64,000 bases of DNA from Juglans regia (Eukaryota > Streptophyta > Magnoliopsida > Fagales > Juglandaceae). This document shows positions 59,001 through 64,000 of the stretch, one piece after another. The translations under genes were made by a program, and so were the position numbers. The DNA is taken from assembly GCF_001411555.2 (NCBI RefSeq), contig NC_049901.1, forward strand, positions 39,774,964 to 39,838,963, in the 5' to 3' direction. The notes beneath the pieces are model-generated. The model worked only from the letters and a program-made list of their open reading frames with translations, had not been told where the DNA came from and did not search any database. Each line of letters starts with the position of its first letter. Within the stretch, counting starts at the first letter, position 1.

Positions 59001-62000
59001 AGTATTTGGACAATGTTAAATAAAGCAATCAAATCAAAGCAACAGCTTACCTTTCTATCATGCCCACCAGTAGCAAGCAATTTTCCATCTGATGAGAAGT
59101 GACAACATTCTACCTTACTCGTGCTTGCAGGGATAAGCCGTATTTTCGTAATTGTGAGGCCTACATTAAGACAAAAAAGAAGAGTAAATTCTTTGGTTCC
59201 ATTCGTAAAAATTATATAAACTACCATTAGATAATCAAACAAAAAGAAGTATACACCAATATGAAAACTAGAGTTTTTCATACCTTTGCTGACATCAGAA
59301 CACTGACCATCGTCACGAGATAAGAATGAATCAACATTATCTTCCAAAGACCCATCATCCATAAAACGGTCAATATCAGCCTGTAACAGATTATAAACTG
59401 TGAAATTCAATGCTAATGGCAGTTCCCCACGCCCTGGGGGCGCCAAGACCTTCCTTTACTTCTGTTTCTTATATTTATGCATAAGATCTTACTGTTGCAC
59501 TAAGAAAATAAAAATCAAAGAACTTGAAATCTAATTCAGTATGAGCATATGAGATGTGGCCCTGGGGTATTTTGACAATTCCTTGCAAGTAGACAATTTG
59601 TAGCTTTCATACAGAGGGCACATCAGATAACGTTTTAGCATTTAGCCATTGACCAGACATTATTTCTACTACATGTAATTCGTTGACTGGAAGATCAGGA
59701 AAACCATCCAAAATGGAATTAGCACGAAAAAGAAAATGAAGATGAGAAGGTTGCTCACCAACTGATTTGATGCTGACATAAGTGAGCCCATACCATCAGA
59801 ACCAAACATAAGCAAAGACTTGGAGGAACCACCATTATGGGGCAAACTTGGCATTGACATCATATCTCCTGGTTTGTGAGTAGAAGGGGATGAAGGTGAA
59901 CTTGGGGATGGTCCTGTAGTGTTTGTGGTTCCAGAGCTATTGGCAGGACCTGAAGATGATGTCGGCTGCTTTCTCTTTCGCCCAATTTCACTTTTTGGAG
60001 CTTTTAATGGGGGAAAAAAAGACACTCAGAAACCAAACCAGGTTATATCAACTTTCAACTATGATCAAGTTAACTGTTTGGATTCAAGTTATGAAAAGCA
60101 ATTGACAAATAAAACATAGAGATCCTAAGTATAATTTTTTTTTTTTTGGGTGTAAAAGCAAGCAGAACTTAGATGATGAGAAAGTAAAGCACGTGAAAGA
60201 TGACACATAACCTATAATTGGTAATAGGATCATATGTTTGATATTGGTAGTCCACATTAGAAAAGAAATTCTAAAAGAATTTTCAGTGATGAAGATCTAT
60301 ATAAAATACATGGCAGATTCTATCGTCAAATAAACTTGATACTTTGATATATATATTTTTTGGGGGGAGAGGGAGGGAGAGAGAGAGAGAGAGAAGACAA
60401 CAGAGAAATGTGTAGCTAATACGATCTACAAATGCTAAACCCAATAAATCACAGACCTGATCATTTCCTAGAAAGTTGTTTGGAATGTCACCACTTGTTG
60501 TCACGCTGATAGCACCATTCATTTTATCTTGCTGCTGGAGGTGGTGGTTTGAACTCTGAGACTGTTGACTAGACAGTGGATACTGCAGATAGTGTTGCTT
60601 ATGTTGATTGTTGTTTTGTAGCTGTTGCTGCTGTAACTGAAGTATTGGACTTTAGATAAGAAAATACTTCTGAAGCTTTTTTTTTTTAATATAAGTACGA
60701 GTACTCCGGAGGCTTAAAGGCCATAAATCTTTTGAAGAGGGCTAAATATGATAGGATTGACCAACTTTGATGTACAGGAACAAAATGATACCTTAAGTAG
60801 CAGGTCCTTGTCTATACATGGTAACACAGGGCAACCGACTTGCACCAATGATCCAGTATTGGGAACCATATCACCAACAGAATCTAACTGGCCATCCTTT
60901 ACAAGGCCCACACTTCGATTGTTAAGAAGCATTCTCAGTCTTCCGCATTCCAAATCATTAGCAGATGGAGATGCCAAGTTTTGCTGTACCTGACACATTA
61001 GTTGCTGCTGTAGCTGAAGCTGATTCAAAGACTGAGGAGACTGCATCAAAGATTTCTGCTGCTGAAGAAGTCCAGACCTGAGCTGCTTCAGCCAGTAGAA
61101 AATGTGAAAATTCAGAAAAGCAAATCTATTCTGTCCTTTACATCATATAAAATCTTTGCACCGCCAAAAAAGAAAATACAAATGGAAGTTTCATTTCAGG
61201 CAACACACATGGACAATACTTGTCAGACATCAAATAAAAGGGGGGAAATTGCCTTCATTCTGCCTAGCTCCCTCCTAAAAGAATCCTTAACACAGGTGAT
61301 TCTGAATAATTCAGAGAAGACACCTTTCGAGGATTCTTCACCACACAAAAAAAATCATGCCAAAAATGTGTAATGTACCAGTCACCCATCACAAATCAAG
61401 TAAAGCGGGAGAAATCCCCTGAACCCCTTCTAATGTTCTCCCAAAAACTAACCCCCCAAGGGCTCATTTACCTCATGGGAATACCAACCTCCTCCCAAGT
61501 TCTCATTATCTCTGCCAACTAGAACCCTCCAAAGGCTCTCTCCTTCATAGGCATAACACCTGAGTCATTTCCCCTAAATAGCTCAGTTAAATAGAATTAA
61601 GTTTCTCACACCTAACCCACCTGGCACCTCTTACAACTGACAAACAAGCCTTGGACCACTTCACAAGATGGAACTTACACTCCACCCCCATACCTTTCCA
61701 CCAAAAATATCATTGTAACTTGACTCCTCCCATGGGTATTGGAAAAAGAGAATATAATAAGTAGGCTAGCTGAATAGTGTGCTCTTTCAATTTACTTCAG
61801 CCACCCTTCAACAAGTACAGTGGCTTTCAACCAGCCAGCGAATCAATGCTCCATCTTCCCAATAATTCTATCTCAAATAGATTTGGCTTTGAAAAAAGAA
61901 CTCTAAAGAAACAAGACCAAGATAAGTCATGGGCAAGTTAAAATCCTGCAACCAAGAAAAACTGCCTTACTAGCAACGTTCTCAAACTTACCAATCAAGT

Positions 62001-64000
62001 TATGGCACTATTTACTGCAACAATTATTTGGCTGATGAATGGTTGAGGAACCAACTTAGGAAAAAATACATGGTTGTACAAAAAAACATGTGCGTTAAGT
62101 CTTACCGTCAAAGGCCATCCTTTTAGTGTCAAATTTTTACTGCCTTGATTCAATCCTCCTAAAAGAACATGAGAGTACTTATTAAAGCAGGTAATAACTG
62201 AATAAAATTTCACAATTTAAATCATAAAAAATACAAGTAATTAAATAAAGGATTTATGTGCCACTTTTGCCTGAACAACAAACACATATTATAGCATGGA
62301 AGGAATTTATGAAAACCTTATGGGATTTCACCACTTATATATGTTTCTAGATTCAAGAGGAAGGGTTTCTTTGTAACTAATGACATAAATGACAAATATT
62401 AGAATACAACCATCAATATTCATTTAAAATTGCCATACGTAGAAGAGAAATCCCCTATTTTGTTTCTTTTTAAATTTGATCCTCCAAATCATCACCTATA
62501 GTAAAATAATTGCCAATCTGCCAGTTCGTGTAATAACCATAGAATGATACTAGGTTTAGTAAGAATAACTTGAATATTTACCTATCAAAAAAATTAAAAA
62601 TAATTTGAATATTTATACCCTTGTTGAGCTTAATAATGTTGTAAAAAAGTTTTGGGCACACTTAAGTTTAAAGGCCCACCTAGAGCCTCATCATAACATG
62701 TATGCACTCATCTGACTGATTTTATATAGGTTGAAAGATTCATCAATTATAATTCAAAAAGGTCAATAATATATTTAGTTATACATCTAGCCTATTAACT
62801 TGACTGGTTGGACAACTAAATGCCGTTTAAAAATCATCATATCAGCATACAGCATAAAAAAGTTACCAATTCTTCAAGTACTACATAATTGAAAAAACAA
62901 AATCCAAAAGACAAACAAAAATCATGTTATGTTTTTCAGTGTTAAAGGAGCAAAGGGGGAAAAACAGAAGGGGGGAGAGGGAGATATTAAGGGAAGGGAA
63001 GGGAAGGGGAGGGGGAGAGAGGCGAGGACTGAGGATTTGCAAAGATTCTTCTATAAAAAGAGTCACAACTTGCACTTCTACTTTGAAAAAAGGACCAACA
63101 GATAGTTATAAAGACGCTTTCTAGTGCGTTGGGTTTTAAGGAAAAAGCCAATTAGGCTTTTCCAAAAAGCGCAAAAGAAAGTGCACTTCAGTAAATTCAC
63201 TTCACTTCAAGTACCAGAAGTGCTTCACTTCCAAAGCTTGCACTTCATGCACTTAAACTGCTCCGCGCTTTTAACAATACTGTGAATACCAGAAGATACA
63301 TTCCCCAATCAGTGATTCCCAACTATCAAGATTTGCAGACTCAATCCAATATAGATGGCAGATATGTGGATAAAATGGTATTCCATTGAGAATCTTTACA
63401 AGGGGGTTCAATCATCTAATCACTTATTAGAAGGGAAAAAAACTACAGTTGTAAAAGCATAGAGCCCATACATGAGCACAACAAAATGAGAAAATAGAAA
63501 CAAACTCCTCAGTTCAATCAAAGGACAACTTCAATCAATACCCTGAACTCCAATCAATGTTCCATCTGGTCCGGCAGTTATGGGATTCATCATTGAATTC
63601 ATCTCACTTTTTATGTCCTGCTTCAAGCATGCAAGACTATAAAAGAAGAGAAGATAATAGCTCTGAAGGTAACATAGAAAAGCAATATATTAAAAATAAA
63701 ATAATCATAAGAACAATGATGATGGTGATGATGATTGCCTGCATATGCCCTGGAAACTGCTGACTCCGATTTTGAACTTGCTGAAGATTCTCAGCATTAC
63801 CCCCAGGGGTACCAGGCAGTGTTTGCCTGCAAAAACATGAGTTTATTTGCTTTCAAATTGGATTTAATCACAGACATTGTATACAAAAGCATTAAATCAT
63901 AGTAGAAGAAATTAAAACATTAAAAAATTACCCAGGACGTTGGCCACCCACTGCAGCTGCCTTCAGCATTGAGGCATGATTTGGATCCAGAAGCTGTCCC
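56017..64000 (-). CDS. LUG: LEUNIG transcriptional co-repressor (C-terminal 661 residues; 5' part off window)
   Basis: LUG is a Groucho/Tup1-type nuclear co-repressor that works with SEUSS, for example to limit AGAMOUS in flowers. Fourteen exons on the minus strand: 64000-63932 (partial), 63826-63739, 63617-63542, 62158-62106, 61085-60792, 60636-60453, 60000-59759, 59380-59284, 59160-59051, 58897-58748, 58049-57894, 57815-57699, 56652-56446, 56160-56017. LUG-specific blocks are [38 protein letters not shown] and [18 protein letters not shown]. Seven WD40 repeats follow, for example [16 protein letters not shown], ending [13 protein letters not shown] and stop. A glutamine-rich stretch lies in the sixth exon listed. 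The N-terminal LUFS domain is beyond 64000. The LUG-type middle region argues against LEUNIG_HOMOLOG. Exon joins at 63739 (GC donor), 61085 (AAGCAG acceptor) and 60453/60000 are the least certain. Confidence 0.9.
58526..58603. repeat. Homopolymer-rich tract in a LUG intron
   Basis: A run of A/G bases (58518-58543), then a C-rich run (58564-58580) and an A run (58581-58593) lie in the intron between exons 58897-58748 and 58049-57894. Prone to sequencing error. Confidence 0.7.
61370..62105. other. LUG intron, nothing further recognised
   Basis: Part of the intron between exons 62158-62106 and 61085-60792. CT-rich stretches (ACCCCCCAAGGG, CCTCCCAAGTTCTC) give it a less AT-rich composition, but no coding exon or repeat family was recognised. 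Confidence 0.4.
62940..63030. repeat. Purine-rich GGGAAGG minisatellite in a LUG intron
   Basis: On the plus strand GGGGAAAAACAGAAGGGGGGAGAGG is followed by repeated GGGAAGGGAAGGGAAGGGG (to about 63015). This all-purine stretch on the non-template strand could form triplex or G-quadruplex structure. Confidence 0.7.

Overview
This is a 64-kb piece of a plant nuclear genome. The evidence is spliced genes with GT-AG introns, AT-rich spacers dense in MITEs, Ty1/copia elements, and orthologues of genes known from land plants. One AT-rich MITE family (core like ATGAGATGAGATGA..AATATTATTTTTTAATATTATT, flanked by TTTGGAT/ATCCAAA) occurs a dozen or more times. From memory it resembles a family abundant in Juglandaceae (walnut, pecan). 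I treat that as a weak hint; a woody eudicot is the firmer statement.

Layout. 1-2.6 kb: the 5' exons of a DUF92/TMEM19 membrane-protein gene (minus strand), with a decayed copia end and a small SINE in the sequence that follows exon 3. 2.6-28.6 kb: a 26-kb gene-poor spacer. It holds AT-rich MITEs, a Mutator-like foldback element with an exact 9-bp target duplication, a GC-rich hAT element with an exact 8-bp duplication and a nested hairpin, a FAR1-related (FRS) pseudogene, a two-exon fragment of an AGL15/AGL18-like MADS-box gene, and further hAT and Harbinger-like elements. 28.9-40.7 kb: an intact 24-exon gene for a full-size ABCG (PDR) transporter, orthologous to Arabidopsis ABCG32/PEC1. My spliced model gives 1420 residues, the same length I recall for Arabidopsis ABCG32. 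41.1-51.1 kb: two copia retrotransposons in opposite orientation, the first inserted into a MITE and itself carrying another MITE. 52.6-54.5 kb: a two-exon gibberellin 3-oxidase gene. 56.0-64.0 kb: a LEUNIG (LUG) co-repressor gene on the minus strand, running off the right edge before its N-terminal LUFS domain.

The four host genes are not a functional cluster. They act separately in cuticle export (ABCG32), gibberellin activation (GA3ox), transcriptional co-repression (LUG) and an unknown membrane role (TMEM19-like). I found no rRNA, no free-standing tRNA gene, no CRISPR array and no prokaryotic-style system. The most distinctive structures are the GC-capped hAT element at 9.2-10.0 kb with its double hairpin, the foldback element next to it, and several nested insertions whose order can be read from target-site duplications. 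In the transporter, the departures from family consensus near the second nucleotide-binding site deserve a check. Exon boundaries were assigned by eye from splice consensus and family knowledge; no alignment program was run.
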